This document shows, piece after piece, positions 1-12,700 of a DNA stretch of 64,000 bases. The position numbers and the translations under genes were made by a program. Each line of letters begins with the position of its first letter. Within the stretch, counting starts at the first letter, position 1. Below the pieces are notes generated by a model. That model had not been told where the DNA came from. It searched no databases and saw only the letters and a program-made list of their open reading frames with translations. This DNA comes from Mauremys mutica (Eukaryota; Chordata; Testudines; Geoemydidae). The stretch lies in NCBI RefSeq assembly GCF_020497125.1, contig NC_059073.1, forward strand, positions 147,297,259-147,361,258, written 5' to 3'.

Positions 1-300
1 GGGCACAGGGCAGGCCTGGCAATTCCTCTGGGTAGTGGGCGCAGGGCAGGCCCAGCCAGTCCTGGCGGCCACCTTGGGCTGCGGGGTTTTCCCAGTCGTG
101 GGCTAGGCTGGAGGCGTTTGGCCTCTCCAGCAGCTGGGGCCTTACTGACCTCTGAGGGCCGGCCTTTATACATCTGGGTCGCCGCCTGATCCTCTGAGGT
201 GCGGGCTCAGAGCTCCCTAGCTCCGCCCACTCCAGCCTCCGGATGGGCTCTTCCCTCTCCAGGGTGGCGGTGAGCCACACTGCCTCACTACAGTGGGTTA
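1..300. other. USP39 intron, no recognisable feature
   Basis: GC-rich sequence with two near-repeats of gggcacagggcaggcc/gggcgcagggcaggcc type at the start. I see no exon, ORF or repeat family here. Confidence 0.4.
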
Positions 301-2275
301 TATAGATTGTTGTAATTAGCCAGAAATCCAGTGTCTTTATGAAGTCCATGATTTTTAGTATCTAGCAAAGTTATGAACGCTCCCCGGCTCGTTGTTTGAA
401 GGTGCTGTGCAGGTTTCCTTTTGAGGATGGGGACTGGGAGGTCAGATAGGGAGTGATTGCTTTGTGAAAAGTGTTTGCTCGTGAGTGATAGTGTTTTTGT
501 CTTTTATCATTTTTCTGTGTGAGTTCACTGGAGAGCACAGTGATTTCACTGTTTTCACTCACACTGTCGGGGCATTTAGTGCACTGGCTGAGGACGCCAC
601 ATGTTGTGACAGGCATGTGTAGGACTCATGGATCTTGAGTGGTGTGTTGTGGGGAGTATTGATCGTCGTAGCAGTGGAGATATGTCTGCAGGTTTTGCAT
701 CTGTTGTTCTAGCAGGGTCTGGTGCTGCTTTGCGTTCGTGGGGCCTGGTCTGTGGGGAGCTTGTTTCTGATGATGACCTTGGCAAGGTTGGGGGGTTGTT
801 TGAAGGCCAGCATGGTGATCTTGTATATATTGTGTGTAAGACTATGTTGTTGAAGTTGATGCTGGGAGCTTTCCAGAGAGAGTTTAATGTACGGGTGGTG
901 GTGGTGGAAATTTGAGGGCCCTTGAAGAGGCTGGCATACTGGAGAGCCGTCCTAGTACCCATGGCTGTTCCCATTGTCTTTGGACAAAGTGTTGCTGATG
1001 TAAAGTTGTTATGGGTGAGGGTGAAAGGGATGAGTTGTCCATTGTAGATACTGGAGGCAGGCCGTGATGCTATCATTGGGAGCAATGTTGGTGTATAAGG
1101 AGGTGACATCCATGGTGGCAAGGGTGGTATTCTGAGGGCAGTGGTTAGTGTTGCAGAGTTCCTGGAGGAAGTTGGTTGTGTCCAGGAGGAAGCAGGCCCT
1201 TTGCGTGTTGAGTGGTTTGAGGATGGTTTCTGTGAGTACTGATATCCCTTCAGTTAGAGTGCTGTGGCCAGATACGATGGGTCTGCCCGGGTCCCTTTGT
1301 TTGTGTGTATCTTGGGAAGCAGGTAGAAGGTCCCTCGGGCGGGTTCGAGGGTGATGAGCTTGAAGAGTTTCTCTTGGAGTTGTTTGGGGAAGGATTTGGT
1401 AGGATCCTTCAGTTCCTGACTGAACTGTGGTGTGGGGTCTTCTTTGAGTTCTTCTTTGAGCGGGTGGTGGAGAGTTGCTTGTCCTCATTAACATAGTTGT
1501 CATGGTGGAGGACTGTGATGGCACTCCCTTTGTCTGCTGGTCTGATCACTATCTGGAGGTTGGGTTTCAGAGACTATAGCGGGTGGAGTGATAGTTGAGC
1601 AATAGTGGTGGATGTGATGTTTAAGGATTTCACAGTAAACTTCCTGAAGCAATCAATGTAATGATCAAGTGTGTGGTTTCATCTGTTCTGGGGTGTCCAG
1701 TCAGATGATTATTTTGTGTATGACGGTCAGTGGGGGCCTAGTAATTGGGGGTGGGGGTGGAAGAATTCTTTGAGATGGAGTCAGCAAAAGAATTCTTCTA
1801 GCTCTCCATGTGTTAGTATGCTGTCAGGTTCCATGGTGGGGACAAGTTCAGTCCCTTGGAGAGTACAGATAATTCAGCTCCAGTTAGGGGTAGTCTTGAT
1901 AAATTGATGATGTTGGGGGTGTCACGTAGTGTCCACTTAGGTCTTGGTTCTATGGTTTCTCCAAGAGGTGGTGTTCTGTGGGTTGTGGAATTGTGGTTGG
2001 TTCCACTTTTAGTTTTGGATGGCTGTCCTTGGGGTTTTTGATAGTTGTTTTGGGTTTCTTGCATAATCTCTAGGTTCCTGATTTTTTTTCTTTCCAGTAT
2101 GTGGGAGAATGTGGTGAATTCCTGGTTTGAGGTAGCCCCTTCTGGAGTACGTAAGGTGCCAGAGATAGTTCCCCAGTTTTTCTGAAGTCCTTCTGCAGAG
2201 TTGGTCAGCATATTTGGAGTTGTACGTAGGGGCCAGAGGGTAATAGATGGTGAGTCCTCTGGGAATGATTTGCTC
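300..2275 (-). mobile_element. Penelope-like element, decayed copy 1
   Basis: Fragments of a Penelope-like retroelement polyprotein read on the minus strand, in order from high to low coordinate. They are the region before RT with NIINLSRLPLTGAELSVLSK (about 1830-1930), the RT core with TMDVTSLYTNIAPNDSI (about 1050-1120), a KTMGTAMGTR segment (about 970), then a Cys-rich linker (about 620-800) typical of the approach to the GIY-YIG endonuclease. Several frameshifts and stops separate the pieces, and the end of the RT domain is deleted. The copy lies antisense in a USP39 intron. PLE identity rests on the SLYTNI motif and the domain order; element ends are approximate. Confidence 0.8.
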
Positions 2276-2504
2276 AGCTATTAAGTTTTGTTTCCTTTTT
2301 CTTCATCTTGTGGACTTTCTGTTTCCATTTGGGGGGCACTATACAGTATTGCCACTAGATGGTGCCAAAACTTAATGCATCTGTCCTAAACTAGCCTCAC
2401 ATTCAGTATTGTCCATTTAAGAGTACAGGAGGCATTTTCACTCCTCAATGATGCTGGAAACTTTTACATTACAAATATGGTGAGTTCTATTCATCATGGG
2501 GTGA

Positions 2505-2640
2505 CATTATTATTTATTTGTATTGCAGTGGCTTTCAGAGGCCCCCAGCTGAGATCAGGCCCCCATTGTGCTGGGTACCTCACAGACAAATAGTAAGACA
2601 GTCCCTGCTCCTTAAAAGCTTGCAGTCTAAATAGATGAGA
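2505..2640. repeat. Old dispersed repeat (amniote interspersed repeat)
   Basis: The tract tattatttatttgtattgca, then gcccccattgtgctgggtac and a ccctgctccttaaaagcttgca-like stretch matches in style a high-copy reptile/bird dispersed repeat that I recognise but cannot name with certainty. Confidence 0.5.
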
Positions 2641-3537
2641 GATGCAGTTTTTATCTCTGAAGTGCTACAAACCATGAGGTTCCAGTCAGTTCTGACCCAT
2701 GCATCCCCTTAAAAAGCCACCAGGGAGACTGATTGTACAACAGGCCAACTTCTCAGGGGAAACATTGGGTCACCAAAACTAAAAGCTGCGGTTATAGATC
2801 TACACAGCAAGCTGTGTAGCCTGCAGGAGTCACTGCAGGGCTGCTGGAGTGGGAGGGGCATAGGCCCTTCTGAGACACAATGTCACTCGTCAATTCGAAG
2901 AGACCATGAGCTCTCTTTGGCAGCTGGCCTTGGCTTGGTGCCTCTGTAGATGAACTCTGTGTTGCGATTTCTGGTGTCTCAGTTTCAGATCATAGGTTTC
3001 CTTACGCTGGGAAAGTAGCAACAGCTGCAAACACTGTAGAAAAACAGTTCACAAATGGAGCTGGCTGATGTGAGATGAACACTTGATGCTGTGCAGCAGA
3101 CCTGGTTTTATGGTGGGGCTGGTGGTGCAAAGATGTCCCAGTCCCTCACCTGCTGCAGAGCTAGGCGTCAAAGCTGGAGTTATTCTAGCGAAATTGGTGC
3201 AGTTCCAAAGCTCCCCCTCACCAAGGCCTTCATCCTACCAGGAAAGTCATGCAGGCAAAGCCCTGTGGGTTTCCTTAAGATCAGGGCCAATGTCCTCATA
3301 CAGTGTAGCAGGGTTAGTCTTTTCTTAGTAGCTGCTGAAGATTGCAATGGAAGGTGATGCAGGTTGGGGCTGGGATGACAGTGGATCCTTAGAGGGAACT
3401 TGCACTATGGCTAGCTCTAGGCAGTGCACACTGTATTAACTCTGGGCCCCATCTCCCAAAATGTGTGGGTTAGGTCCGTCCGTCCCGTGGTGCTTTGCTG
3501 TGCTAACCCAGATGGTTGTGTCCCCACCTCTCCTCAG
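2641..3537. other. USP39 intron, unique-looking sequence
   Basis: No exon, no ORF with family signature and no clear repeat. The 81-88 codon open frames at 3083-3357 have no recognisable content. Confidence 0.4.
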
Positions 3538-3726
3538 CCAGCAGAGGAGAAGGAACAGCTGCTGCAAAATGATGAGTACCAGGAGACAATGGTGGAATCC
3601 ACCTTCATGTACCTGACCCTCGACCTCCCCACTGCCCCGCTGTACAAGGACGAGAAGGAGCAGCTGATCATCCCCCAGGTGCCGCTCTTCAACATCCTTG
3701 CCAAGTTCAATGGCATCACTGAGAAG
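3538..3726 (+). CDS. USP39: USP39 exon A (63 codons)
   Basis: Acceptor tcctcag ends at 3537 and donor gtaact starts at 3727. It begins [10 protein letters not shown] and ends GITEK in phase 0; this is part of the UCH-like core. Confidence 0.95.
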
Positions 3727-6700
3727 GTAACTCCGCCCCTTCCCTGACTCTCCTGCCCTGCGGCCCTCCTGCCTCTAGAGGCACACTTCCCTGCCACCTG
3801 TCCCTGTTAGACTCTCCTGCTCTGCAGCGCTGCTTGTGTTTGGGGGGCAGTCTCAAGTCTGCTAAGGCAGCGTTGTTGGTGCTGGCAGGGCAGAGCGGGG
3901 GCTGGTGTGCTCTCCTATCCGTGTGGGTGCCTCTGCCCTGGCCATGCGTGGGTCTCTGGTTGCTGAGGGTTGTGTGTCTCTGTCCTTGCTCCAGGAGTAT
4001 AAAACCTACAAGGAGAATTTCCTCAAGCGCTTCCAGCTGACGAAGCTGCCTCCCTACCTCATCTTCTGCATCAAGAGGTTCACCAAGAACAACTTCTTTG
4101 TGGAGAAGAACCCCACCATCGTCAACTTCCCCATCACGTGGGTACCGCCTGGACCCGGCTGGGGGGCTGCAGCTCCGGCTGTGCTTTCTAGGGAAAGCCC
4201 CTTGCACTCGCTCTGAGAATAGGGTTTGTCTGCAGTGGATGAGACCCAATGCAGCCCGTCTCCAAGTGGCATTAGATGAGCGTAGGTGCCTGAATGGTGC
4301 TGCCAGGAGCTGGTGCAGATTGCACCCTTGTGGGATATATTGGTTGGGTGCTCCCTGTTCCTCTAAGGATTCCCTCCAGGCGTTGGTTGGCAGCTAGGCC
4401 CGTTTGACTAGAAACACACTACTTACATGCGACAAAGAGTCCTGTGGCACCTTATAGACTAACAGACGTCGTCTGGCGAAGTGGGTATTCACCCATGAAA
4501 GCTCATGCTCCAATACGTCTGTTAGTCTATAAGGTGCCACAGGACTGTTGCTTTTTACAGATCCAGACTAATATGGCCACCCCTCTGATACTTGACTACT
4601 TACATGGACACTCAACCCCAGTAAACAGCCCAGTTTAGCAGACACTCCCCCTGTACAGACCATGCAGTCCTGTGCTGATACAAAGCACTGGGTTGTGATG
4701 GAAGTAGGGGCTTGTGAGTAAACATAAGACTGGGACTCCGGAAACCTGAGATCAGTTCCTGGCTCTGCCACAAACTCCCTGTGTGACTCTGGGCAAATCT
4801 CTGCCTCGCTGTGCCTCAGTTTCCTCATCTGTAAAATGGGGGTGATCCTTCTCTGCCTCCTAGGGGTCTGGTGAGGATGACCTCAGCACTCTGTGAGGTG
4901 CTCGGGGGGGACTGTAGATACAGACACCAATGGAGCTCAGCCTTGTGAGGTCTCGCTTGGGCCCTCTGTGGCTGCAGTGCCACGTGCAGTCGGCTGCTCT
5001 GCACCTGGAGCTTGTAGGCCGGCATGTTGTGTGTCAATGTGGAGATGACCTTATACAGCCCCCAGGGTGGAGCCCCCTGTTTGAATGGGTGCTAGGGCAG
5101 GGTGGCACAACACATCTGGTTATGACTAACGGGGAACGTGACATTTAGTCGTCTTTCTCTTTTGCTTTGAGTATTAAAAATGATCTGTGCAGCTTCCAAC
5201 TGAACTGTGCAGACTGTCTTGGCGAGAGCATGTCCTCCCTCCTTGATCTAGTGCAGTGCCGGGTTGTCTTCTGTGGTGCTTGTGATCCAGCCTTGCATGG
5301 CAATAGATGAGACAGCTCAGCCATAATAGCGGGGTGCCTTGTTCTGATTTACATGCGTGTGGGGCTGACGCTTGGTGACTGCAATCGCAGCTAGCTAAGG
5401 AGCTGGCCCCCGGGGCATCAACATGCAACGTACAGGGGCACACTGGAACTCCCTGCCTTTTCAGGGCCTAGTGCAGCTTGCCCCTTGTGCTCACAATGCT
5501 GCTGTTCCTCCTGCTGCAGGAACGTGGATCTCCGGGAGTACCTGTCCGAGGAGGTGCAGGCCGTGCACAAGAACACCACCTACGACCTCATCGCCAACAT
5601 CGTGCATGATGGGAAACCCACCGAGGGCTCCTACAGAATTCACGTGCTGCATCATGTGCGTGACCGAAGGGGTGGGGTTCAGTGTCTGCCGGCAGCTTGG
5701 GGGCTGGAGCAGCATGCACGGCACCCCTCGTCCCTGCTAGCCCAGTGGCTTGCAGTGTTCCCTTGGGGCGTGACCGCTCTAGTCTCTAGGGATTTAGCCC
5801 ATGCAGAGGATTGCTGACGCTAGCTCGCTGCCTAAGGCTGATCCCTTGCAGCTGCTCTAGCAGGGAGCTGAGGAGCCCTCCCCAGTTCATTCTCCAGCCT
5901 GCACAGCAGCCAAGGGCAGCACTTGGGGCTTGTCCAAGCAGCTCTGCTCCCTGAATAGCCCCACAAGTGAGCTCAGGTAGCAGCTGGCCGTAACCTGCTC
6001 CCCCAGTCCAGACGCATCCTGATGAGATGTGCTGGGAAAGCAGTGCGCCCGCTGCTGGGCTTCTGTGCTCATCGCTTTGTGCCCATGTGGATGATTGCTC
6101 GGGGAGCTGGGGATGAACTTCCTAGTGCGTGCATGCTTTGCTCTGTTGCATGGCGTGGCCAGACAGTGGCTCAAAGCAACAGGCTGGGCAGAGTGAATGT
6201 CTGGAGCCTGGTGTGTCAGAACTAGCGCCACGGTAAGACCTGCTGTCATAACTCTCCTCACCCTTTTGCAATGGCTTTTGGCAGGGCACGGGCAAGTGGT
6301 ATGAGCTGCAAGACTTACAGGTGACCGATATCCTGCCCCAGATGATAACGCTCTCAGAGGCCTATATCCAGGTGAGTGCACTGCTGTCTATTCCACCGTA
6401 TGGGGCAACTCGTTCTACCTGCTCAGGTGATCTCTCCTGATGGCGTAGGGCCGTACAAGCTTTGCCTGGCTTTTCGGCTGTCCCAGGTCTCTTCACAACA
6501 TGGCAGATGTGAGTTGCTGTTGCAGAGCTATTTAAAGAAAACTTGCTTGTGCTGCAGCTGCTCTAGCATCATCTCCTCTAGCACAGGCTGAGCACCTCGG
6601 GGAAGGAAGTGGTGGTCCCTGTGCGGGGAAAGAGGGCTGTATGTGTGATGAGTCATTCAGCGCATACGGTAAGTGCTGACCCAGTGGTGCAATGATGGGA

Positions 6701-9700
6701 CATGTGGGAGGCGTTGCTGTCACATCAGTGCTGGTGGCCATGTTCCTGTGGCTCTAGTGCACATACCCATGATACAGACAGTGCTGTTGCACTCTGGGAT
6801 GCAGCAGCAGCCCACAGGCTCTGGTCAGCAAGTCAGTAATAACTTCATGTGATAAATGATGTTGTAGAACAAACGTGTGGGGGTGATTAACTTCTCAGGC
6901 TGGCAGTGTTTTGAGTCCTTGCTCACAGAGGGGCCTACAGCAGCCTTGTGTGTCCTGAGGCACGGAGTGGCAATGGGAAGGGCAGCCTGTATTTAGAAAG
7001 TGGAGCTCAAAGTAATACTTAGCGCTTCTCATCTGTACTGCTCAAAGGGTGGATGGATTGCCCAGTGGTCAGGTCACTAGCCTGGGGCCAAGGAGAGCCA
7101 GGTTCAATTCCTGGCTCTGTCACAAACTCACAAGAATGGCCAGGCTGGGTCAGACCCATGGTCCATCTAGCCCAGTGTCCTGTCCTCTGACAATGGCCGG
7201 TGCCAGGTGCTTCAGAGGGAATGAACAGAACAGGGCAATTATTGAATGATCCATTCCCATCATCCAGTCCCAGCTTCCGGCAGTCAAAGGCTTAGGGACT
7301 CCCAGAGCATGGAGTTGTGTCTCTGACCATCTTGGCTAATAGCCGTTGATGGACCTGTTACCCATGAACTTAACTAGTTCTCTTTTGAACCCAGTTATAT
7401 TTCTTTTGGCCTTCACAACATCTCCTGGTAACAAGTTCCACAGGCTGACTGCGTTGTGTGAGGAAGTACTTCCATTCTTTGTTTTAAATTTGTGCCTTTT
7501 AATTTCTTTGAGTGACCCCTGGTTCTGGTGTTATGTGAAGGGGTGAATAACACTTCCCTATTCACACTCTTCACACCATTCATCATTTCATAGACCTCTA
7601 TCACAGCCCCCCTTAGTCGTTTCTTCTAAACTGAACAGTCCCAGTCTTTCATCTCTGCTCGTATGGAAGCTGTTCCTTACCCCTCATTGTTTTTCATAGA
7701 TTCATAGATTGTAGGACTGGAAGGGACCTCGAGAGGTCATCGAGTCCAGTCCCCTGCCCTCATGGCAGGACCAAATACTGTCTAGACCATCCCTGATAGA
7801 CATTTCTCTAACTACTCTTAAATATCTCCAGAGATAGAGATTCCATAACCTCCCTAGGCAGTTTATTCCAGTGTTTAACCACCCTGACAGTTAGGAACTT
7901 TTTCCTAATGTCCAACCTCAACCTCCCTTGCTGCAGTTTAAGCCCATTGCTTCTTGTTCTATCCTTAGAGGCTAAGGTGAACAAGTTTTCTCCCTTCTCC
8001 TTATGACACCCTTTTAGTTACCTGAAAACTGCTATCACGTCCCCTCTCAGTCTTCTCTTTTCCAAACTAAACAAACCCAATTCTTTCAGCCTTCCTTCAT
8101 AGGTCATGTTCTCTGGACCTTTAATCATCTTGTTGCTCTTCTCTGGACTCTCTCCAACTTCTCCACATCTTTCTTGAAATGCGGTGCCCAGAACTGGACA
8201 CAATACTCCAGCTGAGGCCTAACCAGTGCAGAGTAGAGCAGAAGAATGACTTCTCATGTCTTGCTCACAACACGCCTGTTAATGCATCCCAGAATCACGT
8301 TTGCTTTTTTTGCAACAGCATCACACTGTTGACTCATATTTAGCTGTTGGTCCACTATAACCCCTAGATCCCTTTCTGCCGTACTCCTTCCTAGACAGCC
8401 TCTTCCCATTCTGTATGTGTGAAACTGATCTTTCCTTCCTAAGTGGAGCACTTTGCATTTGTCTTTGTTAAACTTCATCCTGTTTACCTCAGACCATTTC
8501 TCCAATTTGTCCAGATCATTTTGAATTATGACCCTATCCTGCAAAGCAGTTGCAATCCCTCCCAGTTTGGTATCATCTGCAAACTTAATAAGTGTACTTT
8601 CTATGCCAATATCTAAGTCGTTGATGAAGATATTGAACAGAGCCGGTCCCAAAACAGACCCCTGCGGAATCTCACCTGTTATACCTTTCCAGCAGGATTG
8701 GGAACCATTAACAACTACTCTCTGAGTACAGTTATCCAGCCAGTTATGCACCCACCTTATAGTAGCCCCATCTAAGTTGTATTTGCCTAGTTTATCAATA
8801 AGAATATTATGCAAGACCGTATCAAATGCCTTACTAAAATCTAGGTATACGACATCCATCGCTTCTCCCTTATCCACAAGACTCATTATCCTATCAAAGA
8901 AAGCTATCAGATTAGTTTGACATGATTTGTTCTTTACAAATCCATGCTGGCTATTCCCTATCACCTTACCACCTTCCAAGTGTTTGCAGATTATTTCCTT
9001 AATTACTTGCTCCATTATCTTCCCTGGCTCAGAAGTTAAGCTAACTGGTCTGTAGTTTCCTGGGTTGTTTTTATTTCCCTTTTTATAGATGGGCACTATG
9101 TTTGCCCTTTTCCAGTCTTCTGGAATCTCTCCTGTCTCCCATGATGTTCCAAAGATAATAGCTAGAGGCTCAGATACTTCCTCTGTTCGCTCCTTGAGTA
9201 TTCTAGGATGCATTTCATCAGGCCCTGGTGACTTGCAGGTATCTAACTTTTCTAAGTGATTTTTAACTTGTTCTTTTTTTATTTTCTCTTCTAAACCTAC
9301 CCCCTTCCCATTAGCATTCACTATGTTAGCCATTCCTTCAGACTTCTCGGTGAAGACCGAAACAAAGCAGTCATTGAGCATCTCTGCCATTTCCAAGTTT
9401 CCTGTTACTGTATCCCCTCCTCACTGAGCAGTGGGCCTACCCTGTCCTTGGTCTTCCTCTTGCTTCTAATGTATTGATAAAAAGTTGTCTTGTTTTTTTA
9501 TTTATTTTTTTATTCCCGTAGCCAGTTTGAGCTCATTTTGTGCCTTTGCCTTTCTAATCTTGCCCCTGCATTCCTGTGTTGTTTGCCTATATTCATCCTT
9601 AGTAATCTGTCCTCGTTTCCATTTTTTATACAACTCCTTTTTATTTTTTTAGATCATTTTTTGTTGCCCTTCACTGTGTGTTTTCTAATTCCAATATCCC

Positions 9701-12700
9701 ATTTTTGAGGTGAAGCAACCAGAACTGCACGCAGTGTTCAAGGTGTGGACGCACCATGGCTGAATATAGTGACATTATAATGTTTTCTTTCTTATTATCT
9801 ATCTCTTTCCTAATGGTTCCTAATGTGCTCTTAGGTTTTTTGACTGCTGCTGCACACTGAGCAGATGTTTTCAGAGAACTGCCCATCATGATGCCAAGAT
9901 CTTTTTTTTTTTTTTTTTTTTTAAGTGGTAACAGCTAATTTAGACCCTGTTATTTTGTTTGTATAGTTGGGTTTATGTTTTCCAATGTGCATTACGTTGC
10001 ATTTATCAACATTGAATTTCATCTGCCATTTTGTCGCCCGGTCACCCAGTTTTGTGAGATTCTTTTGTAGCTCTTTACAGTCACCTTTGGACTTAACAAT
10101 CTTGAGCAAATTGCCTGCAAATTTTGCCATCTCACTGTTCACCCCCTTTTCCTGATCACTTATGAATATGTTGAACAGCACAGGTCCCAGTACAGATACC
10201 TGGGGAACCCTGCAATTTACCTTGCTTCATTGTGAAAACTGACCGTTATTTCCTGTCTTTTAACCAGTTACTGACCCATGAGAGGACCTTCCTGCTTATC
10301 TCATGACTGCTTACTTTGTTTAAGAGCCTTTGGTGAGGGACCTTGTGTGACGAAGTGGGACTGTTCTTAATGTTTCCTCTGAATACTGTGTGGGTGCCTC
10401 AGTTTCCCCTATGCATTTCTTAAGTTTCCAGTGTGCATAAATGGCTGACACTCTGTATCCTGGCAACAAATGGCTAGGGCCCTTCCCCCCTGCAAGGGAA
10501 TAGCTAAAGCTGAACAAAGAGATCAGGTGACCTCCTGGCCCGGGAAAGAGACAAAGGCCAGAAAGGAGGGGCTGGAGGGGGGTTCAGTTTGGGGCTGGCT
10601 GGGGACTAGGAGTGAGGGCAGATGAGGTTGCTGGGCCCCAGAATGGACCCTGCTGAGGGGTCCCGTTCTCTGTACCTACAAGCTGTGTTTTAGACCGTGT
10701 TCTTGTCATCTAATAAACCTCTGTTTTACTGGCTGGCTGAGAGTCATGTCTGACTGCGAAGTGGGGGGTCCATGCAGGACCCTCTGGCTTCCCCAGGATC
10801 CCACCTGGGCAGACTCGCTGTGGGAAGTGCACGGAGGGGCATATGCTGAATGCTCCAAGGTCAGACCCAGGAGGTGAAGCCGTGTGAGCGTCTTGCCCTG
10901 GAGACAGTCTGCTTCAAAGGAGAGGAGGCTCCCCAAAGTCCTGACTGGCTTTGTGGGAAGCAGTTCCAGAGCATCGCCCGGGGACTCCGTGACACCTTGT
11001 CAAAGGCTTTCTGAAATTCCAGATATACACCCTTGTCCACATGCTTATTGACTCTCTCAAAGAATTTTAAGGAGGAGGGATACCTCGGTGGTTTGAGCAT
11101 TGGCCTGCTAAACCCAGGGTTGTGAGTTCAGTCCTTGAGGGGGTCACTTAGGGATCTGGGGCAAAAATCAGTACTTGGTCCTGCTAGTGAAGGCAGGGGG
11201 CTGGACTTGATGACCTTTCAAGGTCCCTTCCAGTTCTAGGAGATAGGCATATCTCCAATTATTTAAAAAAAAAAAAAATTGGTGAGGCATGATTTCCCTT
11301 TACAAAAACCATGTTGCATACTGTGTTTATCTCTTGAGTCTGATAATTCTGTAGTTTACTATAGTTTCAGCCAATTTTCCTGGTACTGAGGTTAGGCTTA
11401 CTGGGTTGTAACTGCCAGGATCGCCTCTGGAACCTTTTTTAAAAATAGGTGTCACAGGAGCTACCCTCCAGTCCAGAGGCTAATTTAAGCTATAGGTCAC
11501 AGATCACAGTTAGTAGTTCTGCAATTTCATATTTGAGTTCCTTCAGAACTCTTGGGTGATACCATCTGGTCCTGGTGATTTATTATTGTTTAATTCATCA
11601 GTTTGGTCAAAACCTCCTCTACTGACACCTCTTGGACAGTTCCTCAGATTTGTCACTTAAAAAGAATGGCTCGTGTTGGGATCTCCCCGCATATTCTCTG
11701 CAGTGAAGACCCATGCAAAGCATTCATTCTGCTTCTCCGCAGTGGCCATGTCTTCCTCGAGTGTTCCTCTAGCACCTCGATTGGCCAGCGGCCCCACTGA
11801 CTGCTAGGCAGGCTTTCTGCTTTTGATATACTTTAAACATTTCTTGCTGGTAGTTTGTGTCTCCTTAGCTAGTTGCTGTTCAAATTCTTTCTTGGCCTGC
11901 CTTCTTATACTTGTACACTTGACTTGCCAGAGTTTATGCTGCTTTTGTATTTTGCTTAGTAGGATTTGACTTTCAATTTTTAAAGTATGCCCTTTTGTCT
12001 GCATCTGCCTCTTTTACTCTGCTGTTTAGCCCTGGTGGCGTTATTTTGGTCCTCTTATCGTTTATTTTATTTGAGGGTGTACATTTAGTTTGGCCCTCTA
12101 TTATGGTGTTTTTAAATAGGCTCCATGCAGCTCGCAGGCATTTCACCCTTGTGACTGTTCCTTTTAATTTCTGTTTAACTAGCTTCCTCGGTTTTGTGTC
12201 TTTCCCTTTTTTGAAGTTAAATACTACTGCGATGGGTTTCTTTGGCATTTCCCCCCTACAAGGATGTTAAATTTATGGTCTTTTATTAGCGTGGATTCAG
12301 CTACACCTCTGCCCTGATATAACGCTGTCCTCAGGAGTCAAAAAATCTTACTGCGTTATAGGTGAAACTGCATTATATCGAACTTACTTTGATCCGCCGG
12401 AGTGCGCAGCGCGCCCCCCCCCCCCCCCCCCCCCCCCCCCCGGAGCGCTGCTTTACTACGTTGTTGTATCCAAATTCATGTTATATCGGGTCGCGTTACA
12501 TCGGGGTAGATGTGTATATTCACCTCTTGGACTGGATCCTGGGCTCCACTGAGGACTAAATCAGGGTGGGCAAACTTTTTGGCCTGAGGGCCACATCAGG
12601 GTTCCAAAACCGTATGGAGGGCCAGTGTAGTGTATTAAATTGCTCCCCATAGGAATGTGCTACTCTATGGCTGCCAGTCGTGGTGCTCTGAGCGGCATGG

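Noticed and set aside
576..1121. 181-codon minus frame as a host gene
   Set aside because: It reads over Penelope RT text in part and out of frame elsewhere.
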